Assembly (NCBI GenBank): GCA_037126765.1
Contig: JBBCBC010000001.1
Span: 19,424,622 to 19,488,621 of the forward strand
Length of the DNA: 64,000 nucleotides
Source: Stenogyne calaminthoides
Taxonomy: Eukaryota; Streptophyta; Magnoliopsida; Lamiales; Lamiaceae
Reading direction: 5' to 3'
In this document: piece after piece, positions 1 to 11,952 of the stretch
Layout of the letters: every line of letters begins with the position of its first letter
How positions within the stretch are numbered: position 1 is the stretch's first letter
The notes under the pieces: model-generated
What the model was told of the DNA's origin: nothing
Databases searched by the model: none
Seen by the model: only the letters and a program-made list of their open reading frames with translations
Made by a program: the position numbers and the translations under genes

Positions 1-1179
1 GGGCGCAGACGAGGTTTTAATTTATTTGATGCTGAGGATGCAGCCAAAGACGGGCGGTATGCTCGTGCGGGCGGTTTCCGCGGGCGCTTGGGCGCTATTG
101 AGACGCTGAAGGCCGTTTTTGTCGCCGGGCGCAGGCGGAGGCGGATCACGACGCTGGGATGCGCGTGACGCGTGTCGCCTACGCGAGGATCGCCGACTCC
201 TGCCGATCGTCTTGGCATCGGGCGAAGCGTGCTTTGCCAGCGGTGCCGAGGGTCGCCTTAGGTCGCCCTAGGGTTAACGGCCGGGCCGGATCTTGGCGTC
301 CTCCGGTACGAAATGCTTCATGCGTGGCGGTTCGAGACGAAGTATTTTTTTTCGAGACGAACGAGTGGGAGAAATTCGAGACGTGTTTCTTCAAGATCAA
401 GCCAAGAAAAATCAAACCATGACAATTGGATAATTTGTGCCCAATATGTTTATTTTTCTGTTTTGCTTGGTTTATTTGTGCTATCTTATGCTTTATTTAA
501 TTTGTTTAAATGTGTTTGCATGAGGGTTGCCAAATTGAAAAATCTCAACTCCAAAATTACTAAGTATGTTTTAAATAATTAATTGACAATTTTATTCCGG
601 ATAATAAAATTGAATTAATTTTGACCTCCATGATTTATTTATTTGTGAATTCTTTTGGAGAAATTCCCCCCACGGGACGGTCAAAAGATAGGCTTCACAT
701 GAATGAATTCCGAAAGGATGATTGTGGGTTATTACTAGTGGCGACGATGACCCTCCCCACGAGGCTCGATCAAAGCGAAATAGTAATCCTGTATTTAATC
801 ATGGTTATTACTTAGGTATAAAATTGATATGCATATACTTCCCAAAGTCCCCGTCAATTTTATATTGGTCAAGTAGAGCCAACTATTAATCTGGATATTA
901 AAGGTTTGTAACTTTTCTTGTTTGTAACACCTTGAATGTGTTTAAATAATGACCCACCCCACGTGGCTTATTTAAACTGCTTTTTTGAGATGTTGGTGAT
1001 GCATGTTCATATTTTTTGAGATTTTAAAATATGATGAAATGTGATCGAACCTTGTGATATACTTGTGCTTTATGCATATAGTTGTTTATTTCGATTCAAA
1101 GATGTCGTTACCTTTTAATCCACTTTTATTATAGTTAAAGTCAAATACAATATGTATGGAAACTATATTGATTGGAAAA

Positions 1180-4100
1180 TTATAATTGTCCTAACTGCAC
1201 AAAAGCACAAGTGGATTTTGACACACAAAAATCGATGAGCCAACCTGACGAGTCGAAACATCGCGGGACTCCTCGGATCACCTTACGAGAGATGTCGTCA
1301 AAATGGTGGAGGAAAAACCCGTGAGGGATTACGCCCTCAAAATAGATGGCCCATCCCGAACAAACTTGAGATTCTCGAAAAAGCATTATGATCCGGAGAC
1401 TCGGATGAATTTGGTACTTCACTTTCTGCCCAAAAAGTTTTTGAGCATTTTGGCCTCGCTAGCTAATTTGTTGCAAGCTTTTGGTCTCGGCAGAAATGAT
1501 GAAGAAGCACCAAACTCAAGCTTTGACGGTAAGTGGTTCGTCTTCATTTTCTAGGCCAAGGGTAGGCAAGATAAAGAAGAGGACCAAAGGCCATAAGAAT
1601 AAAACTCAATCATTGCCAAGGGCAATGGTAAGATGAGGAATGCTTGTTGTGTCAAGGAAAATCCAAAGAGGAAGTGCTTAAGCTTGTGGTGAGAGAGGAC
1701 AATGGAGGTCTTGCTGTTCCAACCCCAAAAGGGACGGAAAGAAAGGTAATTCTCATACACTAGTTGTTGAAACTTGTTTAGCGGCGTATACTTCTCATTC
1801 GTGGGTGGTTGATACGAGATCCACTAATCATGTTGGCTTCACGGGTTCTAAATGATCCGCAACATAGTGGGAGTGAGATCCTCATCACAATCGGGTAAAG
1901 TTACAAAAAGTAGAAGACATTGCAATGCTACGTAAGTGGCGATATATTGCAATGCTACTACGGTAGTAACGATTATTGCAATACTACGCAAGTAGCAGAC
2001 ATTGCAATGCTACATGAGTAGCGATTAAAGCGATGGGAGAAGTGCACCTATCTTTTTGAAGATAAAGTTGTTTTTGAGATTATCTTTATGTTCCCGGTTT
2101 TAGAAAGAATTCACTTTCGGTTTCTAAAAATTCGATTAAAGGACACTAAGTTTCTTCTAATAAGAATGACATCATTTTGAAATGATGAGTGTATCTCACA
2201 TGACATTGATGGAAAATCTCTATACAATTAATCGTGCACACCACTCACGAAATGTATCCTATAACACATCAATCAAGCTTTCGAGAAAAAAAAACGTTCA
2301 TCGACGTGAACAGAGACACTTCTTTGGCATCTAAGATTAGGTCATATAAATCCAAAGAGGATCCAAAGGTTGGTGAAAGATGGTTCACTGGAGCGTCTCC
2401 AAGTTGAATCGATTCCAACCTGCGAATCATGTTTGGAGGGTGATATGACCAAGATGGCATTTGGAGCCAAGGGGAATGGGGCTAAAGAAGTGTTAGAGAT
2501 CGTTCACATAGATGTATGTAGTCAAATGTCAACCAAAGCAAGAGGAGGTTATGAGTAATTTTATTGATGATTACTCAAGGTACATTTTCCTTATGAAGCA
2601 TGAATCTGAGACCTTTGAGAAATTCTAAAGAATTTAAGGCTCAAGCAGAGAATCATATGGAAAAACGTATCAAGTCTCTACGATCTGATCGTGGAAGCGA
2701 ATACCTCAGCAATGAGTTTTTGTACTACTTATCTGATGAAGGGATTGTATCCCAAATCATCGCACTTTAACCCCTCAACAAAACGGGGTTTGCAGAGCGA
2801 AGCAACAGAATTCTTTTGGAAATGGTTAGATCAATGATGAGTTATACGGATCTTCCCGAGTCGTTCTGGGGTCATGCCTTGGAAAACAGCGACTTATATT
2901 CTGAACTTGGTGCTATCCAAATCAGTTCCCAGAACCCCAAAGAATTGTGGACCGGACGCAAGTCTAGTATGAGACACATGAGAACTTTGGGGTGTCCGAC
3001 CTACGTGTTGGACAAGGAAACCGAAAATGGATCCTCGATCGAAATTAAGGCTATTTTGTAGGATACCCCAGGAACAAAGGGTGTATGTTCTATAGTTCAA
3101 GATCAAAAGGTGGACATCCGCACCCACTTTAGATTTTTGGAAGAAAACTATAACATACCAAAAAAACCCGTAAGTGAGATTACCTTAAATGAGCTTAGAG
3201 GGCAAACCTCAAATTGCCGATTGTACTAGATGATATACCAAACGATCGTTTTCTAACCGGAGCCTCGTTATAGTGGGAGGGTTGTTAGACGGCCCGAGAT
3301 TCATGGAAATAGGAGAGTCCTCGGACTTGATTCCCTTCAATCGAACCCATGGACATATGGCGAGGCACTCCAAGATAAGGATCTGATTCTTGGCAAACAA
3401 AGAATGAAAAGCCTAAAATGGGTTCTACGTTTCATAATAGAGTGTGGGAGCTAGTTGAACCACTTAATGGGGTCAAACCCATTGGATGCAAGTGGGTATA
3501 TAAGAGGAAAAGAATATGACCGACGGGAAGGTTGAAACCTTTAAAGCAAGACTAATGGCGAAAAGGTTATACTCGAAAGAAAGGGATCGACATGAGGAAA
3601 CTTTTTTACTCGTAGCCATGCTTAAATCCATCCGTATTCTCTTATCGATTGTCTATAGACTTCGACCTTGAAATCTGCAAATAGATGTCAAGATGCCTTT
3701 CCTTAACGGAAGTCTTGATAAAGAGATCTATGTGCAACAACACCAAGGTTTCATTGAAACAGGCCAAGAACACCTAGTTTGAAAGCTCAAGAGGTCCATT
3801 TACGGGACTCAAACAGCATCCGAGCTTGGAACCAAAGTTTTGATCATGTAATAAAGTCTTATGGGTTTGATCAAAACGAGTTTGAAAGTTGTGTGTATAA
3901 AAAGCGTGTCGGGCGCATTGGTATTCTTAGTACTATACATAGATGACATTGTGATCATCGGGAACGATGTGAAGGTGTGGTCGACGTAGTAAGGGCATGG
4001 CGTTTTCAAAAAAGAGTTTGATATGAAAGACTTAGGGAAAGTTCATCCCACATCCTTGGGATCAAGATTACTCGAGATCGCAAGAAAAGGATGATCGGGT

Positions 4101-4990
4101 TATCGCAAGTATTCATACGTTGACACTTGTTTTTTAAAACGACTCGAAGATGCAAGATTCCAAGAAAGGATTAGTACCTTTTCGGACTTGGAATCCATCT
4201 ATCCAAGAAGAATGTTCCCTAAGGCGAAAAAGGAGATAGATGACATGAAAGGTATTCCTTGTGCTTCTTTTGTCGGAAACCTTATGTATGCATTCTTTGT
4301 TAAAAGCGAGACCGGATATCCTGCTTTAATCGTAGGCATGGTAGCAAGATATCGAGTAACCCAGAGGAAAGCGAATTGGGCAAGCGCTTAAAAAACATTA
4401 AATGAAGTATCCAAAAAGAACTTCGGGATAGAATGTTGATTTATCGATCGATACTCCAATCCCCATCGGCCATTTACGGACTCGGTTTCCAATCGATTTA
4501 GATTCGAAAATTATTATCTCCTCGCTTAGTGTGTTTCCATTTGGGAAGTGAAGCCATCAAATGGACGAAAGTGTGAAGCGTAAATGCATCAACGACTCAA
4601 CCATGGGACTCGGGTAAGTAGTCGCCAGAAGCGGTGAAAAAAACCAATTGGGCACTAGATCTTCTTAGTGGACTTAGATGGTGTTCTGAATTTGTCTAGC
4701 AATATCTGCTAGGGGAAGTTGCAAATTCAAGAGAACCAAGAGTCCACGAGTCAAACAAACACATTAAAGGAAAGACATCTTATAATGAGAAATCGTTAAG
4801 AGAGAGATATAGATGTGGCAAAAGATAGCGGTGAGGACGACTGTAGCAGATCCATTCATCCAGCAAGCTGCCTGCTCTGAATACATTCGAGAGACATGTG
4901 AGTGGAATGGGTGTTAAGACCGTTGTCAATCTGCTTTGAGTATAAGCGGAAGAAATTATTAGGTTCGTGTAGGTGACATTAGATGTCACG
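1180..4990 (+). pseudogene. Decayed copia gag-pol (element 1)
   Basis: Only short frames survive. A gag remnant lies at about 1180-1560. A protease segment at about 1750-1840 has the catalytic DTGS motif changed to DTRS. Integrase pieces lie at 2370-3060, including the CESCLEG cysteine pair and a GGYE segment. Reverse transcriptase pieces lie at about 3420-4090, with a YIDD-type motif near 3937. RNase H debris runs on to about 4990. Frames change repeatedly and stops are frequent. Compared with element 2 it also carries a local tandem expansion in the protease region. In an active element the product would be the polyprotein for reverse transcription and integration; this copy cannot make it. 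Confidence 0.8.
1916..2025 (+). repeat. Four-copy ~27-bp tandem repeat inside the protease remnant
   Basis: Four imperfect units built around attgcaatgctacgtaagtagcga lie end to end. Element 2 has a single equivalent segment (gcgatgctacgagagtggcagc, near 18144). The expansion therefore happened in element 1, after or during its decay. Confidence 0.75.
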
Positions 4991-5050
4991 GACTACGCGA
5001 GACGTGTTGTAGTATACTTAAAAGCGGACTTTTGAGTATAAGTGGGAGAT

Positions 5051-6911
5051 TGTTGGGATTATCTTGAAAAGTATGCTTTTTACTTTGTATAATCGAAAAC
5101 CAATTTCGGACTTATTTATTCTTTGAAATAAATTGTTTATCACTGATGCTTTAAATATGATTGAATGTTATATATATTTACTGCATAACTGTTCAATAAT
5201 TCGTACGTGTTACACTGTAGTTAATTTAGTGATACCCGATCACAGATGATTAAATTAATGATCCTTGTAACTAAAAGTACGCCATTCACGACCCAGATGG
5301 AAATGAACAACCATCGCGAAAGGTTGAGGTGTAAGGCTCAGATTGGTTTGTCTTGACCAAGAGATTACACTAGTGCATGACTGATGCGCTGAATAGGACC
5401 CTCTGAGGAGGATAAATTCTTGAGCCCGAACAAGGAAGAATTAGACCTCAGTGGTTCGTTGTTTCTTAACCTTCGTCCCTTAAATAGGATCACGTGGGAT
5501 TGGTAACCATTGCTTTGACTTATCATGGGTAGCGAATCAGAGAGAGATTCAATACTTTTTATCTTGGGCAATATTATCGGTCACATGTGATTGCTAAGAT
5601 TTAATACGAAGAATCGTGTGCAAAATGCGCTTGCTTGATTTGCCCCCTTGGGAGGTTCATAAGTTTTATCATACCAAATCTTGCAAGTGAAATTAGTTTC
5701 CTAGGTATGGATAATAATGTTGAACCGTTCCTCGACCAAGGACAAAAGATATTAATTAACGGAAAAGCTATTTCAAAGGCTTGAATTAAATAATGGGCTA
5801 GATAATCTTAAACACGGAAATAATGACCGGAGCCATATTGACTATAATATGGGTTAAGATGGATAGTGCAATATTAATTATGTAGTGGGATTAATTAATA
5901 TTTATGGGCTTGAATTATATTGTGGCTCAATATTAGATATTCAAGATCCATTAGAAGGTCCAATCTTAATTCTCCTAAAGGCCCCCTGAGTAGCCCAACA
6001 TATAGTCCAATAACTGAAAAGGTGATTAAAATAAAATAAATATTGTTGCTTATATTTCCTCTATTTTTTCGAAAATTATGGATAAAAGAGGGAGAAAGAT
6101 TTTCTTTGAATTTTGTTATGGAATGAAGATATGTATTCTTGGAATACAAGATTATCTCATTAAATTCAAGAAATCTCCCACTTGGTTATACATAGTGATT
6201 TTCAAAATTTTGAAAAAATAATAGTGGACAAGAAAGATTTTCTTGATTTTCTTGAAAAGATATTATGGAAGATATGTATTTCTTGAAATACAAGAATATC
6301 TCATAAATTCAAGAAGATCCAAATCTTGGATTCTTGCATCACATATTTTTCGAAAATTTGCTCCATAATAGAGGAGGTGGGATTTTTGTGGAATATTTTA
6401 ATTATGGGAAAGAGAATATAAATGATATATTCAAGATTTCTTGGTGACCAAGAAAAGTCTTATCCCACATTGGAATATTGCAAAATTTTCGTCCCCCTCC
6501 TCTCCTATAAATAGGGGATGATGAGTTCATTCCCAAGTACAATTCCATGTGCTGGAAATATTAACAAATCCACATAAGTGGTGCAACAAAGTTTATTTTT
6601 TCATTTTTGTTAATTGTTCATGAGTATCCTTCCCACCGGATTGTCGAAAGCAAGGGGCTAAGGGAATACTTGGGAAGTCCTTTTTGGTTAGTCCGTCCGT
6701 CCGGCCAAAGCCACTTTGCCATCCCGAGATGCGTTCACGTAAACCCGTAGATTCCGCGTCGTAGGTTTTACGTGGCTTTTATATGCATGATATGTTGTTG
6801 TAATTATTATTTGAATTAATATAGGATTAATTCATGCTAGTAATAATTAATGAATTAAATTTGTATTTAAATATTCACCCCGAATAGATCTGTGCAACTC
6901 ATTCCCCAACA
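5051..6911 (+). repeat. 3' LTR of copia element 1 (1861 bp)
   Basis: The LTR starts TGTTGGG right after the polypurine tract and ends CCCAACA, giving the short inverted ends expected of copia LTRs. It is colinear with 13554-15424 and with 21247-25701. A TATA box (tataaata, about 6506-6513) lies in the promoter position of the LTR. The right flank is CACTA-like DNA, so the element landed in that older transposon. Confidence 0.9.
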
Positions 6912-7047
6912 CGATCATCTCATTTTTTGGCCAACAAATGTGGGGTGAGTGATAAACATTTCGTTAAAATTTGTATTAATGTTTATAATATTTGCACATA
7001 TATATGCTAAATTTGCAGTTAATTTTAATATTCTCAATATAATATAG

Positions 7048-7743
7048 GAACCATTGGGTGCTGGTCATCATACACATGAATACATTAAGTGTGTATTTTA
7101 TGGACCCAGCTCAGGATGGAGTTTATTCAAATCGCCCTGATCTCGTTTCATATATGGAAGCGTAAGTTCACTTTTAATATTCTATACAATGATTTGTTTT
7201 ACTTTTAAAATTATGCATATTTAATCTATTTTTATTTTTTAATTATAATAATAATAGTGTGATGACGATGTATCGGAGTCGCCTTCAGAGTCAAGGTTCA
7301 AGATCTAAGTTAAATAAAGTGAACTGGATTAACATTAAGGTAAATTTAATTTAGTAAATTATCAAACTAATAGAGAGAAATCATAATTGTAATACGTGAT
7401 TATAATTGTTAATCAACATGTTCCGAGGCAACGAGATAATGACCATTGTGGACATTTTGTGTGTTGCTTTATTGAAAATATAATCCGCACTTCTCTAACG
7501 AACATTTCTCTCAATGTAAGTCAATTTATCGATTTATTTAAATTATTATTGATTGAATAAAAATTCATACTATATTGATTGATTCATTGATTGCAGTTTG
7601 TCTATGAACGTGAGCTCAAGTCTTACTCTAAGAAAAGACTGGAGAAATGGAAAAACGATTGGACGGGGTACCTTTACAATCGATTCTTATATTCATATGA
7701 TATTGAGTTAACGTTGTTTGAAATATTGGTAGCATGTAATTAA
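7048..7743 (+). pseudogene. Ulp1-like C48 cysteine protease fragment from a transposon
   Basis: Three exon-like blocks read like the C-terminal catalytic domain of the Ulp1/SENP (C48) protease family that plant CACTA and MULE transposons often carry. Block 1 (7048-7161) contains NHWVLVII and VYFMDP, which fit the catalytic His and Asp regions, and ends at a GTAAGT donor. Block 2 (about 7257-7339) continues in phase and ends at another GT donor. Block 3 (about 7405-7516) contains DHCGHFVCCF with the catalytic Cys and is followed by GTAAGT. A last exon (7597-7743) runs from an AG acceptor to TAA. The acceptor before block 3 is not recognisable and the 5' part is cut by the LTR at 6911, so I treat it as a broken gene. 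Family members remove or process SUMO-like modifiers; the role in the transposon is not known to me. Confidence 0.65.
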
Positions 7744-7999
7744 ATTATATATTTGTGATGATATATATTTCATATTTTTGGTGTATTGGACGTATGTTTA
7801 TGATTGTATGTTTATTTATTTCATGATGTGTATGTTTATTAATTTATTTGATGTTTTGGTATATATATATGTGGTTTATGGTTTTATTATAGGATTTTTG
7901 GTTTATGGTATATGGTATTGGACGTATATATAAGTTTTGGTTTATAGTTTTATTATAGGATTTTTAAAATATAAATTAACAATTAAAAAAAAAGATTTT

Positions 8000-8207
8000 G
8001 GACAGCGGTTAATAACCGCTGTCTATGTAACATAATAAACGAAATTTTTTTAAAAAAATTTAACTTAGACAGCGGTTGATAACCGCTGTCCAAGTGCGAT
8101 TTCTTGGACAACGGTTTTTTATCAGCTGTCCAAGCTTGGACAGCTGTTACTTGGAGAGCGGTTATAACCGCTCTCCAAAGTCATTTTTCATAGTTGTCCA
8201 AGCTCAA
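8000..8207. repeat. Palindromic subterminal repeats (CACTA type)
   Basis: At least four near-palindromes occur in about 180 bp: gacagcggttaataaccgctgtc (8001-8023, split here by position only), a close copy at about 8068-8091, a degenerate one at about 8105-8131, and a variant with ggagagcggtt/aaccgctctcc at about 8152-8176. Such arrays at CACTA ends are binding sites for the element's own transposition protein. Only this end is present. Confidence 0.7.
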
Positions 8208-8492
8208 ATGTGTATTAGTGTATTGTTCGTTTTAGAATGAACTTGCATTGATTTACTTTTGGACATCCCCAAAATGTCTCATATGAATGGAGTGATTGTC
8301 CATCTTTATAAACTCAGTGATCCTCCGATGTTTAATTATTCGATATGGGATATTGTTTGACACCCCAACATCTTTATGCTATCCTTCCAATAGTCTGGGG
8401 ATTGTTTGTAATGGGTTATTTGATTGTGTAAAATTCACTTTTTAAAGCATATTCGTGTGAAGCATGTCAGCGTATTTGAAACCAAGTAAATC
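8208..8492. other. Unassigned non-coding stretch
   Basis: No coding frame, repeat or recognisable transposon end was found between the CACTA remnant and the next LTR element. Base composition is AT-rich like the surroundings. Confidence 0.5.
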
Positions 8493-8786
8493 TGATGGAG
8501 ACGAGATCGCGAAGCAATCTCGTATAATTATAAGCCGATTTGCAGAATCAAGATTATTAGGAAAATTAGTATTAGAATCTTTAATTTATTAAATATAATT
8601 TATTTAGATTATTTCCATATATTTATGTTTATCTTTTAATTAGGGTTTCGAGTCTATTTAAGAGTCAGTCCATAAATGTTTTATTCAGTTGAATGATGAA
8701 TTAAGAAAAGGGTAATCCCTGATGGCCTATTTTAATGTATTCAATTGTTGAATCAACGTATCTTAGAAGATGTTTTCGTTAATCTA
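8493..8786 (+). repeat. 5' LTR of the TR-GAG element
   Basis: It starts TGATGGAGACGAG and ends at ttaatcta. It matches 9977-10272 over its full length with a few differences. The text gagtctatttaagagtc near 8650 may hold the TATA-like promoter element. Confidence 0.8.
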
Positions 8787-8835
8787 TACGCCCCGCTGCA
8801 TCAGTTGGTATCTAGATCCAGGCCACGCTCCAAAG

Positions 8836-9774
8836 ATGCCGCCTCGCCTTGAATCCTACCGTGATGCTGCCCTTGCACAGAGATTAGACGATCTCACATT
8901 ACAGTTAGCCAACGTCGTACAATTGCTCACTCTACGAGCAACAGGCGACCTTGACCAACTATACCGGCGATTACAGCGTCTCGACGCTGCCACTCTATCG
9001 CCTATTCACCGCCGCGCTCAGCCGACACCGTCGCACGCCGGATTTGCATCGCACTCTCCCACCGATCACCGCTCGTCTGCGTCTGTTCGCCAGCCTTCAA
9101 GCGCTGCGCAACCGCCTGTCCCTCGCCGCCACTGCAAGCCAGTCGTGCCTGGTTCGACCTCCGGCGTTACGTTTATGGCCACCGCGAAACAAGGGATCGA
9201 TCGCGTTTTGCACATTGCCGCCACTGCACTTGGAGAAGAAGACGCTGGTCGTTGTTCTCATGCCCTAACCCCTTGTGGGCCTGTTGAGGCCAAGTGTTCT
9301 GCACCGAACTTGTTTATTGATCAGTTTGAGCCTTTGGGTGAGAATGTGTTTACTAGCCTTTTGGAGCCAATTGGGCCTACTAATTTTGACAATGAAATTA
9401 GTCAATTCGGAACAGAGTATTCTTTGGAGGACTTTGGACTGATTAATGACCATTTTGGACTTGACACCTCTCATTTTGGTAAGGGTCTTGCAAACTCTTT
9501 TGATTATTTTGTGGATGGTATCGAATTTTATGATGGACCACCTATTTTTTATGATGATGAGTCTATAATTGATCATATGTCTCCCACCTTCGATCGACCA
9601 ATTTATGATGAAGATGAACCGGTACTTGATTCTGTGCATCCCATTTTCGATGTTGAGCCTGAAGACAATCCGTGCCACATTTTTAATACGGAAAATGATT
9701 ACAATGCAAATTTTTGGGGTCTTGATACGGTGTATAATGAACCATGCCTCGACGATAATGAAGGTTTTGACTAG
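8836..9774 (+). CDS. Gag-like protein of the TR-GAG element
   Basis: The open frame extends upstream to 8770, but the ATG at 8836 gives MPPR, a start common in plant gypsy gag proteins, and lies just past the primer-site-like sequence, so I prefer it (about 312 residues). Residues about 5-55 are a leucine-rich, probably coiled-coil segment with repeated DDL/LQRLD text. The region to about 110 is rich in Pro, Ser and Arg. The C-terminal half is strongly acidic and aromatic, with repeated PIFYDDE/PIYDEDEP-like phrases. No zinc knuckle, protease or reverse transcriptase is present. Such proteins may help package the element's RNA while enzymes come from an autonomous relative; that role is inferred. 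The frame is intact, which suggests recent activity or chance survival. Confidence 0.6.
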   Translation: MPPRLESYRDAALAQRLDDLTLQLANVVQLLTLRATGDLDQLYRRLQRLDAATLSPIHRRAQPTPSHAGFASHSPTDHRSSASVRQPSSAAQPPVPRRHCKPVVPGSTSGVTFMATAKQGIDRVLHIAATALGEEDAGRCSHALTPCGPVEAKCSAPNLFIDQFEPLGENVFTSLLEPIGPTNFDNEISQFGTEYSLEDFGLINDHFGLDTSHFGKGLANSFDYFVDGIEFYDGPPIFYDDESIIDHMSPTFDRPIYDEDEPVLDSVHPIFDVEPEDNPCHIFNTENDYNANFWGLDTVYNEPCLDDNEGFD

Positions 9775-9976
9775 CAACATAACTGTTATTTTTTATAATT
9801 AATGATAGTTATTTTGTTGGCAGAGCTATGAAACCTCCGTCCTTTCGCTTAAAGGTTTTGAGCCACACCCGCATGGCCGATATTTTTGAGCTCACTTATT
9901 TGATGGTTATACTTTATTCCTCTAGAGACGAGATCAATTTCTATTCGAGGATGAATCGTTTCAAAGAGGGTGAGAA

Positions 9977-10272
9977 TGATGGAGACGAGATTGCGAAAGC
10001 AATCTCGTATAATTATAAGCCGATTTGCAGAATCAAGATTATTAGGAAAATTAGTATTAGAATCTTTAATTTATTAAATATAATTTATTTAGATTATTTC
10101 CATATATTTATGTTTATCTTTTAATTAGGGTTTCGAGTCTATTTAAGAATCAATCCTGTAAATGTTTTATGCAGTTGAATGATGAAATAAGAAAAGGGTA
10201 TTCCCTGATGGCCTATTTTACGGTATTCAATTGTTGAATCAACGTATCTTAGAAGGTGTTTTCGTTAATCTA
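9977..10272 (+). repeat. 3' LTR of the TR-GAG element
   Basis: Direct repeat of 8493-8786, beginning TGATGGAGACGAG directly after the purine-rich tract. Its right edge abuts the truncated antisense copia LTR. Confidence 0.8.
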
Positions 10273-11266
10273 ATTGAAATTAACAATTATTACTAGCATG
10301 AATTAACCTAAGTGAATTCAAATAATAATTAATCCAACAACGACATGCAAATAATATTTCACGTAAAAGATCCTAGCATGCGGAATTTCTAAGAGTTTAC
10401 GTAAACGTACCTGTTGGAGAAACGGTCTGAGACAGACAGGATCAAGTATCTGGATACCCACCAAAAGTCCTTCTCAAGTATTCTCAAGTCCTCGTTCAAT
10501 AACCCCGGTGGAAGGTTCTCCAATGAACAATTTATAAACAAAGGAAAAATAAATAATTGTTGCACCACCTTTGTGGATTTCTAATATTTCCAACACATGG
10601 AAATGTACGGGATGAAAAAATTCATCCCCTTATTTATATAGAGGGGGTGGACGAAAAATAGGGCTGAAATTAGGGTTATGAAAGATCTTTTCTTGATCTC
10701 CAAGAAATCTTGAATATATCTCATATATTCTTCTTTCCATGTGTATTTTTCCACAAAAATCCCACACCCTTATTTAGCCTAATATTTCAAAATAATATGG
10801 GATCTTTCAAGATTGGATCTTTCTTGAATCTATGAGATATTCTTTTATTCCTAGAATACATATCTTTTTCCATAAAAATCTTTCCAAGAAAATCAAGAAA
10901 ATCATTCTTCCTATTATTGCTCTATAATTTTCGAAAATCCCATTAAAGAGGCCAAGTGGGAGATTTCTTGAATTTATGGGATAATCTTGTATTCCAAGAA
11001 TACTTATCTCCTTTCCATAAAATCTTTTCAAGAAAATTCTTCTCCATCTTTTCTTCAACAATAATTTATTGATTTTAAGCACATTTTATTTAATGGACTT
11101 TAATTTGGGCTACTTGAGGGGCCTTTGGGAGAATTAAGATGAACCTTCCAATGGGCTACTGAATTCCAATATTGAGCCACAATATAATTCAGTCCATTAA
11201 TATTAATTAATATCACTATATAATTAATATTGCACTATCCAACTTAACCCATATTATGGTAATATG

Positions 11267-11702
11267 CAGTGGCGGACGCAGAAACTAAGCTCAGACGGGG
11301 CACAAAATTATGAAGTAAAATAAAAATAATTTTAAATATAAAAATAAGTTTATAATTGACTTCAAATTTAATAGTAAAATTCCAATTATAACGTAGAGTA
11401 TATTGTATTTGAGTTAGGCTCACAATGAAACAGTACATAATTTGAGAATTACACTTTAATATTTTCTATTAAATAAAACATGTGATTAAAAGTATAAAAG
11501 TTTATGACTTTGTTAAAAAAAAAAAACTACTTATATTGTGTAGCAAATAAAAAATAAATAAAATTTATAGCAATTACGTGAAGTTGCACTTCAACTGTTG
11601 CCCTTTGGTATATAAGAAATCTTAAAATAATTTAAAAAATAAATAAGTCAGCCAATTAAAAGCAAATAATTAAAAAAACTAAATATGTAAGCCAAAAGTA
11701 AA

Positions 11703-11733
<31 letters not shown>

Positions 11734-11901
11734 TGCAGCAAGAATTAATTAAAAAAATTATATAAAAATTAAATATGTAAGCCAAAAGCAAATGAAAAAA
11801 AAACTATATTGCAGCTTAAAGTAAGATCGAACTAACAATCCCATGAGAGACCCATTGTGTAACAAACCATCCTGCCACTCATCAAACATATAAAAAGTCA
11901 A

Positions 11902-11952
<51 letters not shown>

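Larger units (their letters stand above)
1..6911 (+). mobile_element. Ty1/copia retrotransposon, element 1 (5' end outside window)
   Basis: The internal region is colinear with element 2 at 13554-25701: the leader at 330-1170 matches 16405-17190, and protease, integrase, reverse transcriptase and RNase H remnants follow in copia order (protease and integrase before reverse transcriptase). It ends in a polypurine tract (agtgggagat, 5041-5050) and a 3' LTR. The 5' LTR must lie before base 1. All reading frames are broken by many stops and shifts, so the copy is dead. The first 310 bases are GC-rich and have no counterpart in element 2, so they may belong to a divergent leader or to another sequence. 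The large LTR suggests an Angela/Tork-type copia, at low confidence. Confidence 0.85.
6912..8207 (+). mobile_element. CACTA (En/Spm)-like transposon, right-end remnant
   Basis: This stretch combines exons of a transposon-type Ulp1 protease with a cluster of palindromic subterminal repeats, as seen at the ends of plant CACTA elements. The end near 8195-8207 (tttttcatagttg) looks like a decayed form of the reverse complement of the CACTACAAGAAAA terminus. The left part is cut off by the copia LTR ending at 6911. The transposase gene is absent from the window. The class assignment rests on this combination and not on an intact terminus. Confidence 0.6.
8493..10272 (+). mobile_element. Short non-autonomous LTR retrotransposon (TR-GAG type, gypsy-derived)
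   Basis: Two near-identical LTRs of 294 and 296 bp (8493-8786 and 9977-10272) flank a 1.19-kb interior. After the 5' LTR comes a primer-site-like stretch (tggtatctagatcc, about 8810). Before the 3' LTR is a purine-rich tract (caaagagggtgagaa). The interior has one gag-like ORF and no pol. The end of the interior (cgaggatgaatcgtttcaaagaggg) resembles the 3' end of plant Ty3/gypsy elements. I could not define a target-site duplication: the left flank ends aaatc and the right begins attga. Confidence 0.75.

Noticed and set aside
9265..9780. 171-residue minus frame opposite the gag-like ORF
   Set aside because: It mirrors the acidic codon-biased C-terminus of the plus-strand ORF and gives an Ile/Lys/Arg-rich product with no domain.
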